Origin: Archegozetes longisetosus
Taxonomy: Eukaryota > Arthropoda > Arachnida > Sarcoptiformes > Trhypochthoniidae
Assembly (NCBI GenBank): GCA_018873245.2
Contig: JAEMBT020000001.1
Span: 14,920,220-14,984,219, forward strand
Reading direction: 5' to 3'
Length of the DNA stretch: 64,000 nt
Shown: positions 34,262-46,605 of the stretch, piece by piece
Position numbering within the stretch: position 1 is the first letter of the stretch
Layout of the letters: each line of letters begins with the position of its first letter
The notes under the pieces: generated by a model
What the model was told of the DNA's origin: nothing
The model's database searches: none
What the model saw: only the letters and a program-made list of their open reading frames with translations
Program-made: the position numbers and the translations under genes

Positions 34262-34975
34262 ATTCATTTTCAGGCCTCACTGTGTCCGTGAGGGTCGCGA
34301 GAGGGATCCCCTGAAAAGCTGAGCCCGTTTCGTTCGATCTTCCGCCGCAGTGCATACCGGACCATTCCCTGAGATCAACCCTCCTACAGATTTTGAGCGC
34401 CTGGTCTCTCCATCTGGTTCTTGGTCTCCCTCTAGGTCTGGTGTCCGATGGGCAGACATCCCCTATTAGGTGGACGATCCTATCGGTTGGCATCTTCAGA
34501 ACGTGACCGAGCCATCTCATCTGCGACCTCTCTATTTGGAGTAGCGGCTCGACCCTGAGGTCCCGGCGAATGTCCGAACTCCGCACTCGATCTCGGAGCA
34601 TAAGTCTGGCCACTCTTCTAAGGAATCTCATTTTAACCGCTTGTATTCGCGATCTCGTTCTTTCGGTCACTACCCAAAGCTTGTGACCATAGGTGAAGAT
34701 TGAGACGTAGATCGAGCGGATAACGGATAGCTTTGCCTTGCGGCTCAACTCCCGCTCCCCGGCGACCAACCGATGCAGTTGTCGCATCACTGTTCCAGCT
34801 GCCCCGATCCTTATATCGATTTTTCCGTCCCATTTCCCATCACTCGCGAACGAGACCCCGAGATACTTTAACTACTCCACCAGAGTCAGTGGGGCTCCAC
34901 TCACATGCAGAGCGCACCACCCAGGGTTTCGAGAGATCACAAGTGTCTCCGTCTTTTTTGTGCAATTTGAATAGT
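34262..34975 (-). mobile_element. 3' fragment of a non-LTR retrotransposon (reverse transcriptase C-terminus)
   Basis: The minus strand encodes the end of the RT domain and the region after it: LKYLGVSFASDGKWD, KAKLSVIRSIYVSIFTYG, RRVARLMLRDRVR, MRWLGHVLKMPTDR, RPRGRPRTRWRD. This is the typical tail of endonuclease-reverse transcriptase LINEs. The 5' part is missing, as expected of a truncated insertion. One TAG interrupts just before LKYLG (near 34874), and a stop ends the frame at 34260. The block is clearly GC-rich against the AT-rich surroundings. The 34976-35336 stretch shows nothing further. Confidence 0.82.
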
Positions 34976-35336
34976 AAATCTAATATAAATAAGCTACAGG
35001 ATCTTCAAGAAAAATTAGTAAACCTATGCTTATTCCAGGACACAGGTTGTCCCGGTTTATACGTTGCCTGGACGCGAATCAAAACTATTCTGGGGCTGTT
35101 CCGGTAAAACCTAGACGGGTATCACCTGTAACTTCAATGCTATCATCATGGATATCTGTTTTCCCTCTATAATGGTTTTAATCTAATGGCTTTTCTGAAA
35201 ATGTTATTTTCAAATATTCTATTCTAAAAATCTGTAATTATTAATAGTGTCCATATTTGTCAATATACAAATATTTTAAGATTTTATTATCCACATTTTA
35301 TTTAACAATAGATTCAATTTGGATGATTTGCTACAT

Positions 35337-38300
35337 TTATCTTTGACGAATTCTTACACAAATGCTATTTGGTTGCAATAGTCCGGTACTTTTTTTAAAT
35401 TTCAGAGGAATTTCGGTCTTAAGACCGACAGAAAATATGTATTTTTGCAAAAGTGATGCCAAACATAGTTTGGCTTCTATGAGAGCGAATCGCATTCCAA
35501 TACAATTTCGAGGTCCAGCGCCGAACGGCAAATAAGTATAAGGTATAAGCTGATTTCGATTTTGAGGGAAAAATCTTTCAGGCTTGAATTGATTAGGGTT
35601 TGGATAGAACTCCTCTGAGTGATGAATTGCATAAACAGGTATTTCAATAGTTTGCCCTTTAAAAAGAGTAATTCCAGTATTGGCCAATTTATAATCAACA
35701 CTGACTTCTCTTGTGAGGCTCAAACCAGGTGGATATTTGCGTAATGTCTCTAATAAGACAGCATCGAGTAGTGGCAACTTTTCTAATTCATTGTAAGGAA
35801 TGAAACCTTCGAAATCTGATGCAGAAATCACTTCTTCGTAAAGTGCTTGTTGTATTTCGGAATTCAGCGCTAATTCATAAGTACAAAAAGACAGTGTCGA
35901 TGCAGTCGTTTCATATCCAGCAGTGAAGAAAGCTATAGCTTGAGCTAAGATTTCCGTTTCAGTTAAGCGCTTTTCTCCAGTATCTTGACTTAAAGCTGGT
36001 TTATCGACCTGTAATTCATCGCCTGTAAATTAGAGGCCATAACAATTCAATTAGTGCTATCGAATATATTTAAATCAAACAACAAAAGTTCAAAATTGAA
36101 AAGTAGAAAATCATAAATTCACTCAACGACTGTATGAGTCACATTTCGTTAAGTATTTGTACAGAATTAATTAATAAATCTCACATTATCCCATAATGAT
36201 ACTTTCATACAAACTTATTTTTAGAATTAGCAAAACTTCTGTGCATTTATTTACATATTTTAAAGGGTCTCATAATGTTTGCAATGAAGCGTCAATATAG
36301 GCTAATATGAGGTTTTTAATCGCAATATTGCACAAACTTGACTCATTTGAAAGCGGGCAACTATGGACGCTAAAATTAGAGATTTATTCTATTGTCTAAG
36401 GGCTTACCAAACGCACAATAGAAGCTCGAGTTGAAGTTCAAAATTCAGAGCTCAGCATTTAATTATTTTGAAAGCTTTGATGTCTGAAATCAATTGATAA
36501 TTACCTTCATCTAAATGACGTGATTCATTGGCATCGATTTCATATTTCGTTTGATCGACTTCTGCACTTATTAAAAGTTGAAGCAAATCATTATACTTTT
36601 CTTTAGTTCCTCTTCTTCTTCTGATCAAATGTTTAGTCGAATCAATGAAAAATGTCATTGATTCTTCTGAATTAACTGGTGTTACATTGAATAATTTAAG
36701 CAAAAATTTGGGTACAATTTCAATCAATGCCATTTTCCAAACACGAGGTTTAAAATGATTTTTCGCGTGTCGAATGAAAGGATTTTCTGGATCTCTGTGT
36801 GAGTTAATGGATGTGGCGAAAGCACACTTTGCTATCATATCCATAGTAAAATTTCCGAACATTTCCTTCAAATCAATTTCATTTTCCCTAATAGCATAGT
36901 CTTCGAGCACCTCAACAAAATCTTTGGCACAACTTCTCATCAAAGGATACATTTTTCTCAGTTTGCCACTTGTGAAAGTAGGACTCACTAAAGATCTAAC
37001 TCTTTCCATTCTTTATCTCTCAAACTCGCTAAGCCTTTGCCATTTATTGGATGAGTGACTTTCTGCTTTTGACGATTTCGAAAAATGTGAATGTCTTTAA
37101 CCAGTATCTGTTTTATTAGGTCGGGTTCAGCCACACTCAAAACAGGCTTATGTCCTGAAAATAATCTGAGAAAATTGTACACTAATATTAGCTCACTGTT
37201 TCAGATTGTTTATGTAATTTGTCAGAATAAAATTAAAATTAATTTGAACCCTAGATTTACAATAAATATTTACAACAAGATTTTCATATAAATCATCAAA
37301 ATGACCCAACATAATAATTAGATGGGTTTTAGAAATTTAAGTTAGGGCTGGAATATGTGAACATAGGCGTGTACATCCCGAGTCCTTACTATTAGGTATG
37401 TCGGAAAGTTCTGTCGTTTTTTTAAAGTAAATACTAAGTTTATATTAAACGAATAATGATTGAGCTGCGATTTCTTCCTGTTTTATTCTCTAGTCTAGGG
37501 TAATAGGACAAAGTTCAATAATCATTTCCCAAGTAAATATTTGATGGGTTCTACATGAAGAATAAATTCATCTGAAAAAACGACAGAACTTTCCGGCATA
37601 CCTAATAGTTGGATACATCATTTATACATTTTAAAGCAACGATCAATTTGGATATTTATTTGAATTTGATACACCGCGTGCGAATCAAGTAACCACCAAA
37701 ACAGAGTAAATGATTGAATCGAAAGATTTGAAGCTTTATAGTTGTTTTTCCATCAAATAATAACCTTATATCTAGTATATAAAATTTGTATTCAGAATCA
37801 CTTCCCTTGTAGTGATAACCGTAGCCAAGTTTTTTGTTTGTGTGCATTTAAACTCAGGTTTGTCGGAAGAGTGTAATATCTTAAAACTTTTAGTTAAGGC
37901 CAAGCTTTGTTGAATCAAGATATAAACCAAATAAATTCTCTATTACAATAATTTTTAGCAAATTTAATAACGTAATCGACTAAATTTGTAGAGCATGTAA
38001 TTTCTCTTTCGATCGAAATTATAACTAGGCCGTTCATTCTGTCATTCAATATGGAATTCAGTGAATAAATTTTGATTATTTTCGATGTTAAAACTACTTT
38101 CAAACTAAACATTGACATGTCGCATAGTTAGTGATATCTTAGCAAATATTACAGAATCAATAATCTCTTTAAGCTAAATGTAAGTTTACTTATCTCTGAT
38201 TCACATTCTTAAATTTCAAAAATCTTCTGGGAACTATAGCCCTTTAAGTTCTACGCTAACTACGGCCATGATTATCGTTCAAATTTATCTTAGGAAAAAA

Positions 38301-38725
38301 ACATGAAAAGTTCGAACTATACATTGTTTTGAAATGTGAAGTATTCTTTCTAACTGTTTGAGAATGTTGCTAAGTTTGAAACTTGAGCAGATTGAAATTA
38401 AAGTTAACATACAATCGGAGTTTATATGAAATTCAAACTGAATTTTACTCACCCATATAGTTTTCCATATTTTTGATACCATTCATTTCGCGATTCGTGC
38501 AAAGGTTTAAATAATGCAACAAAATTTCCTAATAATGGCAAAGGCTTTGGACCATTAATGCCTTGTCTTGTCCAATAATCGAAGTTACGAGTAAAATACC
38601 TATTTATTATCAACAAGACTTAATCGAATCAAATTGTGTTCACGAAACTAACATTCTTACCAATACAATAGTAGTAAACTCGCTATTATTAACGACTCCC
38701 AATATTCTATCAACAGATATGACAT
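35337..38725 (-). CDS. Cytochrome P450, CYP3-clan type (one -1 break)
   Basis: Four exons: 38725-38661 (membrane anchor, MSYLLIEYW), 38599 to about 38453 (GPKPLPLLGN proline-rich hinge), 37165-36505 and 36022-35337. Introns are GT-AG (about 61, 1290 and 482 bp). Together they give about 518 residues, the normal microsomal size. Key motifs are AGYETT (I-helix oxygen-binding), ETLRKYPP (ExxR), PERF, and the heme loop PFGAGPRNCIG with its cysteine. HKPVLSV and the SPTFTSGK C-helix region point to the CYP3 clan. In exon 3 near 37003-37008 one base is missing between W-K and R-V-R-S; the frame is good on both sides. Function would be oxidation of lipophilic substrates or xenobiotics at the ER. It is intact except for that break, so pseudogene or assembly indel are both open. 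Confidence 0.88.
37392..37605. mobile_element. Mariner-type MITE in the second P450 intron
   Basis: Inverted ends TTAGGTATGTCGGAAAGTTC / GAACTTTCCGGCATACCTAA (about 32 bp with one mismatch) are flanked by TA on both sides, as for Tc1/mariner elements. The interior is 150 bp and non-coding. Confidence 0.8.
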
Positions 38726-39724
38726 TTTTTCAAAATAATTGAACGATTAAAAGGGGTTTTCACTCGAAAGTAATCACTCTGACACTGATAAACCTAGAAC
38801 GCAAAAACTTTCATTTATACTGTCAACTTGTTCAGTATCTAAAATTTCTATGATTGCTGAATAGTTGAACGATAACCGGAGTGCAAGCTTTGTATGAAAT
38901 GTTGATATTCATTAACCTGAGATGATTAGAAAGTAAGAAAAACGTAAACGGGAATTAATATGAAATTTGCTGATTAATTTGAATTTAAATTTGAAATTTA
39001 ACTTAATATAAACATTATTTTCGAATTGAGTAAAATTTTGAGTGAAATTCTTTTCTGAATACGATTTACGATAAATAAATTTGAAGAAAATAGTTATAAT
39101 GTTATTCATTTCTAAATTCAGAAGAAATATGGTTCAAGGTCCTAAAAGTTTAGCCGATAACATGTCAAATTCTGATAAAATACTTTCAATAGAAACGTAC
39201 TGCAATCAATACCACAAAAATTAAATGATACGATTATTTATTGACAGATTTTATGAAATCAATCATTTCTGTGAATGTGTTCTTTACTCAATTAATCGAA
39301 CTATCAATAATACGAAGACTCTTGAATATGTCAATGAGTCATAGATTTTGATCAGTGTCAACGATATTATAAAACAGGGACCGAGCAAACGATGTGCTAA
39401 GTATTGTGAAATATGCATTATGGATTCCAAATCCAACTCGATCCAAAGCTTGACGAAAATAATCAAAGGGGCAACCAAATATATTTCACAAGTTAATTTT
39501 ATCAAATTTTCGAATATTTGTTATTATGCTCAAGAGTTGTATTCACCTATACTTTTTCAAAATTATAATCGATAAACTCATTTAATTTGAATTATCGTCA
39601 TTTGAAATAAAATTTTGAAATCCAAATTTAGCACAAGTTTATATCATTGATTTTTGTCTGATTTCTCAGTTAACCAAAAACTATTCTCTCGAGTTAGCTG
39701 ATTTTAAAGTAATCGACTGCAATT
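38726..39724. other. Intergenic upstream of the P450
   Basis: Putative promoter side of the P450. No motif, repeat or further gene is recognised. Confidence 0.4.
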
Positions 39725-40104
39725 AGATCGACTGCAAACAGCATTAGCAGATAAACGCCCGGCGCTGGTCAACCGCAGAGGAGTTATTCTTCAACACGAC
39801 AATGCACGGCCTCATACTTCAAAAGTCATTCAACAAAAGATCCGGGAGTTGGGTTGGGAAGTCCTCCATCACCCTCCACATTTGCCAGACATTGCCCCTT
39901 CAGACCATCATTTGTTTCGATCTATGCAGCATTTCTTATACGGCAAAAAGTTCCAGAATTTGGATGTCCTCAAAATAGCAATACTCGAATATTTGAATGT
40001 AAAAGAACCCTCCTGCTATGAGAGGGGCTCAGAGATTTGGTCAAACGTTGGGGTGTTGTCATCGCCAAAGATGGCGAATATATCATTGATTAATGTTCGA
40101 TAAC
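39725..40104 (+). mobile_element. Mariner transposase 3' fragment
   Basis: Encodes the C-terminal catalytic part: RRGVILQHDNARPHTSK, then HHPPHLPDIAPSDHHLF and LYGKKFQN. HDNARPH and SPD-x9-D-like spacing are the second and third catalytic blocks of mariner (DD34D). A shift near 40020 throws the last 30 residues (WGVV..KDGEYI) out of frame. The 5' half is missing. Confidence 0.82.
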
Positions 40105-40194
40105 ATTTTTAAAAATAAAGCTTCATTTTTGTGTGAAAAAATCGCATTTCTTCCCGAAAAACTCAATATTTTTCACAAAATATAAAAGAACTAC

Positions 40195-40560
40195 GAGAGT
40201 AACTAAGAAGCGTTTCGAGCGGTCAAAAAATTTACCATTACAAATTTCTTATTTTGTCAGTATCATCTACTGAGACATGATAAAATAATTAAGTTCGCCA
40301 CTAATTGCGTTATATGGCTATAAGCAGCCCTCATTTATGAATATATTCAGTCATTTATAAACGACTTCTAAATGATCTGTGTATTTATAGCTATCTATAA
40401 AATTAGTTTAACTTTAATCAAAATGAAGACGTAATTTATGTAAGGTTCAAAGGACCCAACATAACAGTTAATATAAGTGCCTCTGACAAAATAAAGAATT
40501 TTTAATGGTAAAATTTTTGAACGCTCGAAACGCCCCCTAGCTACTATTGTACCACTTTGA
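40195..40560. mobile_element. MITE with about 55-bp inverted ends
   Basis: AAGCGTTTCGAGCGGTCAAA...ATTTTGTCAG (40205-40262) is mirrored at 40490-40545 (CTGACAAAATAAAG..., TTTGAACGCTCGAAACGCCC). No coding sequence is present. It directly follows the mariner fragment. Confidence 0.6.
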
Positions 40561-40577
40561 TACTTAGTGAAAAATAT

Positions 40578-42833
40578 GGTTAAGTGGGACTAAAGTGGCG
40601 AAATCACCATAAAAATCGAGGGAAGAGTCAAATCGATAGTACTCGATGAGACAAATTGATTTATGTAAACATTATAAAGCCACGCCCACTGGTTCAAAAG
40701 TTACGCCCCTTTTATATTGGACCTTATAAATTGATTTCAAAGTGGGCCGTGCCTTGTAAAAAACGAGTGAGGAGTCAAATCGATAGTACTCGATGAGACA
40801 AATTGATTTATGTTAAAATCATTAAGCTACGCCCACTAGTTTAAAAGATAAGCCTATTTTAATATTTAAACTTATAAATTTATTATCGAGTGGGCAGAGC
40901 TTCATAAAAATCAGGTGAGGAGTCAAATAGATAGCAGCCAATGAGACAAATCGATTGGTATAAAAAATAATAACATAAGTCCACTAGTTCAAGAGTTACA
41001 ATTAAAAAAGTTCCAAAATTCGAATTTAAAGTAGTTTCTATCACTTCGGCATCAACTAAAACCCCTATGAACATGTAGACATGCCCTTGTCTCTCATTGG
41101 TTAGAATTTCAAAACCGAGTGTATATAAAGGCAAGTGAGCGCAATAGTTAGTCATTTTTCTTTATCGATATGGAGGGCGAGAAAAAACGCGGCCGACCTA
41201 GAAAGCGAAGCAGCGATTCTTCGACTTCTATACCTTTAGCGATTCGTCGTCTCGATGTTGGGCAGAGAAATGAAACGCTCTTTTCAGAGCGCACTCACCC
41301 ACATCGAGAATCTAGTCAAAATTCTAGTCAGCTTAATTTAATGATTGTAAATAGATATCCAGAGTCTAATAATACTTCACCTATGAGTTTATTTACCAGT
41401 AATAGTTTATTCACAGTTAAAGACAGTTTAATTATAGATTTTAATAAATTAAATTTTTTTAATTTTGAAAGAGCGTTCGGCTGGACCGACGATATGGTCA
41501 TTGTAAAGCTCAGGACCATGGGATTGTTAGTACCTTCCGATGATCCTGAGCTTTACAAATGCCCAAAATGTAGTCATAGCTTGCGTAGAACTGAGCAACC
41601 GAGTTGTGTCCTTGGTTACCGATACCGCTGCAAAGATAAACTTTGTAGCGAAACCGTTAATCCGGCGAAAAACACTTGGTTTTAAGGGCTACGAGCAACC
41701 GAAAAAGAACCTAACCCACTTCTTCGGTCGCTTAAGCTATGCTACAGTCTTCTGTGCGGTATTGATGTAGGACTCGCTGCACAAGAGACCGAGTCAGATC
41801 CTAAAACCGCACGGAAGATGTATCGGCTGGTCCGATACATTTCTAGTCATCACCTCAAAAGTACAACTTGGATGATTGGAGGTCCAGGTTGCACTTGTGA
41901 GTGTGACGAATCCCACATCTTCAAGCTAAAGTTCAATCGCGGGCGATATTACATGCTTGAAGATTGGTGGATGTTTGGTGCTATATGCCGAGAGACCGGT
42001 GAGTGTTTTGCTATGGTTGTACCCGACCGTACTAAAAACACTCTCTGGCCTCTTATGGCTTCTCGTATTGCAGCAGGGTCTACCGTTTACACAGACTCTG
42101 CTGCAGTTTATGATGGAATCACGGGCATTGGGATGAGTTAGATCCATCTCAATGTCAATCATCGAAAGACTTTTGTGAGGAATGTCCTCTATAATGGTCA
42201 AGAATACGTTGTTCATACCAACAGAATTGAGAGACTGTGGCGACACATCAAATGCTTTATAAGGTCGCCACAATCTCCCAATTCTTTAAATGAACAAGTA
42301 GACTGGGCCATTTATAACAGAATTTTCTTGAAGGACAAACATAAAGGTTTGGCCTTCAAGAAGATTTTGAGGACGCCACTCAATTCTTGAAGGGCCCATC
42401 ACAAACTTCTTTCGATGAAGAGTCACTCTCGGAACCCCTCGATCCTACAGAGTCGGATGAGCAACTTGATGACACTGTAGAATTGGGAGATTGCGACAGT
42501 GACTCCGATTTATAAGCTTATTAATTAAATTATAGTCATGAATTTGATTTTATTAATTTAATTATAGTTTGAATTTTGTAGTTTTGGATCTAATAGTTTT
42601 GCAATTCATAGTTTATCTAAAGTTTATCTATTAAAGCTGGCTGTGATGAATATGAATATATTGTAATGATTATTAGAAACAGATTTTGAGAAAACTTTGA
42701 ATGACTATTGATTCTTAACCAATGGGCGTGGCTTAATGATTTTTACATAAATCAATTCGTCTCATCGAGTACTATCGATTTGACTCCTTCCTCGATCTAT
42801 ATGGTGATTCCGTCACTTTAGTCGCACTTAACC
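40578..42833 (+). mobile_element. Merlin-type DNA transposon (near-complete)
   Basis: Long inverted ends: GGTTAAGTGGGACTAAAGTG at 40578 is mirrored by CACTTTAGTCGCACTTAACC at 42814-42833. The similarity extends through a CAAATCGATAGTACTCGATG block. That block is repeated at about 40628, 40775 and 40920 at the left end, giving tandem subterminal repeats. The transposase reading frame lies between. A target-site duplication is not evident. Confidence 0.8.
41170..42512 (+). pseudogene. Merlin (ISXO2-like / IS1016-type) transposase, two stops and a late shift
   Basis: One frame from 41170 carries an AT-hook (KKRGRPRKR), a zinc-ribbon pair (CPKCSH...CKDKLC), NTWF, a helix-turn-helix stretch, CECDESH (first catalytic Asp), VYTDSAAVYDG (second Asp), and HTNRIERLWRHIK, the conserved third block of the ISXO2-like family. 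In-frame stops at 41683-41685 (TAA) and 42139-42141 (TAG) and a shift near 42388 before an acidic tail make it non-functional as read. Losses are few, so the insertion is fairly young. Confidence 0.85.
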
Positions 42834-43383
42834 GATACTTTTCATATTCTTTTAAATTCCGGGAAATAAAACTCTTTTATACCGATATTTTTAAATATTT
42901 CTTTAGTATAAGATTAAAACATTAAAATAATAAAATCATATTTATATTTAGTAGTTTTGATGACTTCAATTTAAGCGTAGAACTCAAGATGTGGATACAA
43001 GTCATTTCAGCTTTAGTCCCATATAGTAGAAAGAGTTCAAGCAATACAAAACTCCCAAAGGAATTTATGTCCGCCACAATATCTATAACTTTTTCATAAG
43101 CTGGAATTATCTGATAAGACTTTTATAGCAAACATAAGTTTTTGCAAACTTTGATTTGAATCCATTTTAAAACTTCTTTTAGATAAATGTATACAAGACT
43201 TAAAAAATAAATTTAGAGAGCAGTGTTAACTTTTAGTTTACTTAAATTGAATTCAAGTTAATTGTGTTTTATGTATATATTGGGTGCTAACCAAATCAAA
43301 CTTTTTTCATCAAATATTTGATTTTGTTTATTTTAGTAAATACAAGTTTATTATCTTAATTTTTTCAATTTACACAATAAAAA

Positions 43384-45083
43384 ATGTCTAAATTTGCTCA
43401 AAATCGTAAATATTTATTCGAAAGAACAAGTGCTGTGACACCAAACTGTACAAAAACTTCAGCACTTTCTGAAAATAGCTCAAACATTAACATAAATTGG
43501 ATGCAAAAACTTATCAAAACTTCAAATAATTTTGCTTCAAAGATACCATCATCAAAAACAACTAAAACTGAGTCACAACTCAGTTTATGAAAAATGTTGT
43601 GAAAAAGACCATATTTCAAAATTTAATTTGGAGGAAAAAAAACTTAATATTGAGTTATTATAATGAAATTAAAAGTGATCACAATCGGGCAAATGATTAT
43701 TTGAAAGGATTAACTATTCCAAACCCCATCAAACGGCGTAGAAAATCAGAAAATGATTTAATTAAAGTCAAAAATAGTTCATTTGACTATTATGTGGAAG
43801 TGAAAAATCAAAGGAAAAAAGTATGTAAATCAGCTATTCTTATGCTCCATCAAATAAAAAAAAGTAGATTAATTAGAAAAGTACAAAATGATAGAGATGT
43901 TATTGAAGACATGAGAGGAAAGCATGAAAGTTGCTGAAATCAATTGCCACAAGAAGTAGTTGATGACATATTAGACTTTGTAAAAAATTTACCGGTTAGA
44001 GAAAGCCACTATTCGCTTAAATCTAATAAAGACAGAAAATACTTATCATCAGATTTGAACATTGCGAAACTTCATCGAAATTTTATTTTGCTATATCCTG
44101 AATATGAAAATGTGATCTCTTATAAGTTTTTCAGTCATTATTTTAAGCAGACTAATATTGGTTTTGGTTTTCCACGAACTGATATCTGCTCTGATTGTGA
44201 ACTTTTCAACGTTAAAATAAGATCTAATACTCTAGAAAGTTCTAATAATGAAGTTTTATTAGCAAAACAAAGTTTGGAAAAACATCAATCAGAGGCTGAC
44301 GAATTTTATAGAATAAAACATGAAGTAAAAAAGTTATGTGAAAATGACTTGAGTGTTTCTGGAATCGTTTTAGACTACGAGAAAAATTTGCCGTTGCTAG
44401 TTACCAAAGTTTCGTGTGAATACTATATGAGACAACTTTGGATTCATAACTTTAATATTCATACTATGAGAGATGAAACGGCAGATATGTTTCTCTATTC
44501 GGAACATTATGCTGGCAAAGGACCGAATGAGGTTATCTCTTTCATGGACTTTTATATTAAAAAGCTTGATCAAAATGTGAAAAAATTATACATTTTTAGT
44601 GATAACTGTTTTGCTCACGGAAAAAATCGTTATATTCAGTTATTTTATTTAAATCTAATTAAAAGCGAAATTTTTAATGAGATAATCGTTATATATCCAG
44701 TTGTAGGACACAGTTATTTAGATTGCGATAGGGATTTTGGAAGAATTGAGAAAAATAGACTCAAAAAAGGAAAAGTTAGCCTTCCATCAGAATGGGTTAA
44801 CTTAATTAAAGATACAGATCATAAGTTCAATATTAATTTTATCAATTATCCTTTAACTGATGATTTGAAACCTGACGATAATCCTATAATTACTGTAAAA
44901 GACTTTAAAACTTATTTTGAAAATTTTTTGATAAATAGCATCGATCAGTTTACACAAATAAGAAAACTAAGATTCAATAAGAACGGAACTTTTGAATCGA
45001 CTGACCTATTATCAGGAAATTTCGATTTATCTATAAACCTATTAAAACCTGATTTATCGATAGAAAACTTGAAATTTCTATAA
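43384..45083 (+). pseudogene. DUF7869-like protein, candidate transposase of the TTAA element
   Basis: A short 5' frame (43384-43590) is followed by a frame from 43587 that is open to 45083 except for one TGA at 43935-43937. It resembles the large invertebrate family annotated as DUF7869: EDMRGKHES, LPVRESHYS, NIGFGFPRTDICSDC, LDYEKNLPL, YYMRQLWIHNFNIH, FSDNCFAHGKN, VVGHSYLDCDRDFG. The three conserved acidic sites (LDYE, SDNC, DCDRDFGRIE) are spaced like an RNase H-type DDE/D catalytic set; that reading is my inference. Position between matched inverted ends and TTAA duplications supports transposase function. It needs two repairs to be read through. Confidence 0.75.
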
Positions 45084-45089
45084 CTTGAA

Positions 45090-45386
45090 AAATACTTATG
45101 AAAACTTTTTATCATTAAAAAATCAAAATTCAATGACGTTAAAAGACTTCTAAGATATGTAATAATTCCCCCTAATTGTGTTTTCTATAATTCTTTAACA
45201 AGTTTATGCAGTGATGAAATTGTTTCTAAAAGTAAACTAAGAGCTTATAATATTCTAGATAATGATATAATTTTGAGTTGTAAATGTAAGAGTAAATGTT
45301 CGCGTTCGTGTATCTGTAAAAATAGTTCAAAACTTTGTAATGAAAATTGTTTTTGCAAGTTAGACGTGTGTAAAAATAGGCAATAA
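45090..45386 (+). pseudogene. Cysteine-rich C-terminal segment of the TTAA element
   Basis: After the main frame stops, a shifted frame contains CKCKSKCSRSCICKN and a second C-x4-C-x-C-x4-C block ending at TAA near 45386. Closely packed cysteines like these bind zinc or DNA in several transposon proteins. It probably was the C-terminus of the same protein before frame breaks near 45080 and 45120. Confidence 0.5.
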
Positions 45387-46451
45387 ATAGACATTGAAAT
45401 AAAACTAAATCAAAACCTTTGTCTTTTCACACCTAATCGAAAAAGTTTGAAGCTTTAAGGATTGTAGGGGAAACTATTTAACCTCCTTAGATATGTATAG
45501 AAGGAAAAGGTCCTAAATTTAAAATGACCTATATCCACATCTTGAGTTCTACGCTTAAATTATTTTAAGCATAAAACTTTTAATTATAAGAATTATCCGA
45601 AATGAGCAGGCCCACAATAATTTCGTGATATATTATATTTATATTTCAATTTACATTAAAATTTATTCTGAATATAAATTTAAATTATAACTGATGAATA
45701 ACTAATAAATATAATTAAATATTAACTAATATAACATTAAAGGATAAGGAACAACAAGCCTTAAGGAGTAGACGGGGCTTTTCGATCGTATAAAAATATA
45801 ACTTACTATGGATATCATTTAACTATAAAATATTATTGTGCAAAACGCTTGGAAGGGGATTAAAATTTATTTTCAATGATTGAAAATTCGCTATTTTCCT
45901 ATGTGGCCCGTCTATCTTTAAAAATTGATTCAACCTCGTGTCCCCTCTCGATTTCGATCAAACGTTTATAGCAAAGAGAGCAATAGTATATGATGTTTCT
46001 GGGAAGGCATGGTAGTGGGTTAAGGTCCGAAACTCACATAAAAAGGTATCAAGATTAAGTTTCAGACCAGATAGGATATTGATTCAAAAATATCGAAAGT
46101 TCTGTGAACCCAACCATAAAAGTCTAAGTCCACATCCCATGTATATGTGTACTATAGAAACTTATAGGAAAATTCAAAAAAGGTCTAAGCCCATATCTCT
46201 TAGACTCAAACTAATGGTCAGCACAAGGATCTCTAGTTTCAATGACTTTTGTTCTTTGCCATTGTAGTGAGCACTCTTGGTAGTAGGCGTCACTGACCTG
46301 TATATTCTCTTCTTTAGGATCGTTTTCGAGTTTAAACTCCGAAAATTTAATTTTTGGCACTCTGACCTGAGGCTTAATCTTTACATTATTTTTATGTGTA
46401 TTCCGGACCTTAACCCACTAACATACCTTCCCAGAAACATCATATACTATT

Positions 46452-46453
<2 letters not shown>

Positions 46454-46519
<66 letters not shown>
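46454..46519. repeat. (CT)n microsatellite
   Basis: About 33 uninterrupted CT units, located inside the right arm of the long-inverted-repeat element. The mirror position in the left arm has only AGAGAG (45977), so the run expanded after the element formed. Confidence 0.95.
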
Positions 46520-46521
<2 letters not shown>

Positions 46522-46605
46522 GGAAAATAACGAGTTTTCCGTCCTCGAAAATAGTTTCAAACCTCTTCCCGAGCAATTATGTTTTATAGTTATATGATAC
46601 CCATA

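Larger units (their letters stand above)
42975..45554 (+). mobile_element. TTAA-flanked DNA transposon with DUF7869-like gene
   Basis: TTAA duplications lie at 42971-42974 and 45555-45558. Directly inside are inverted ends GCGTAGAACTCAAGATGTGG and its mirror, continuing for about 50 bp. Target choice and duplication of TTAA are features of piggyBac and Kolobok elements. The 2.58-kb interior carries one large gene and a small cysteine-rich frame, both on the plus strand. Confidence 0.82.

Noticed and set aside
46454..46519. Serine/leucine-rich peptide encoded by the CT run (frame 46277-46597)
   Set aside because: The frame is open only because of the microsatellite and lies inside a non-coding inverted-repeat element.
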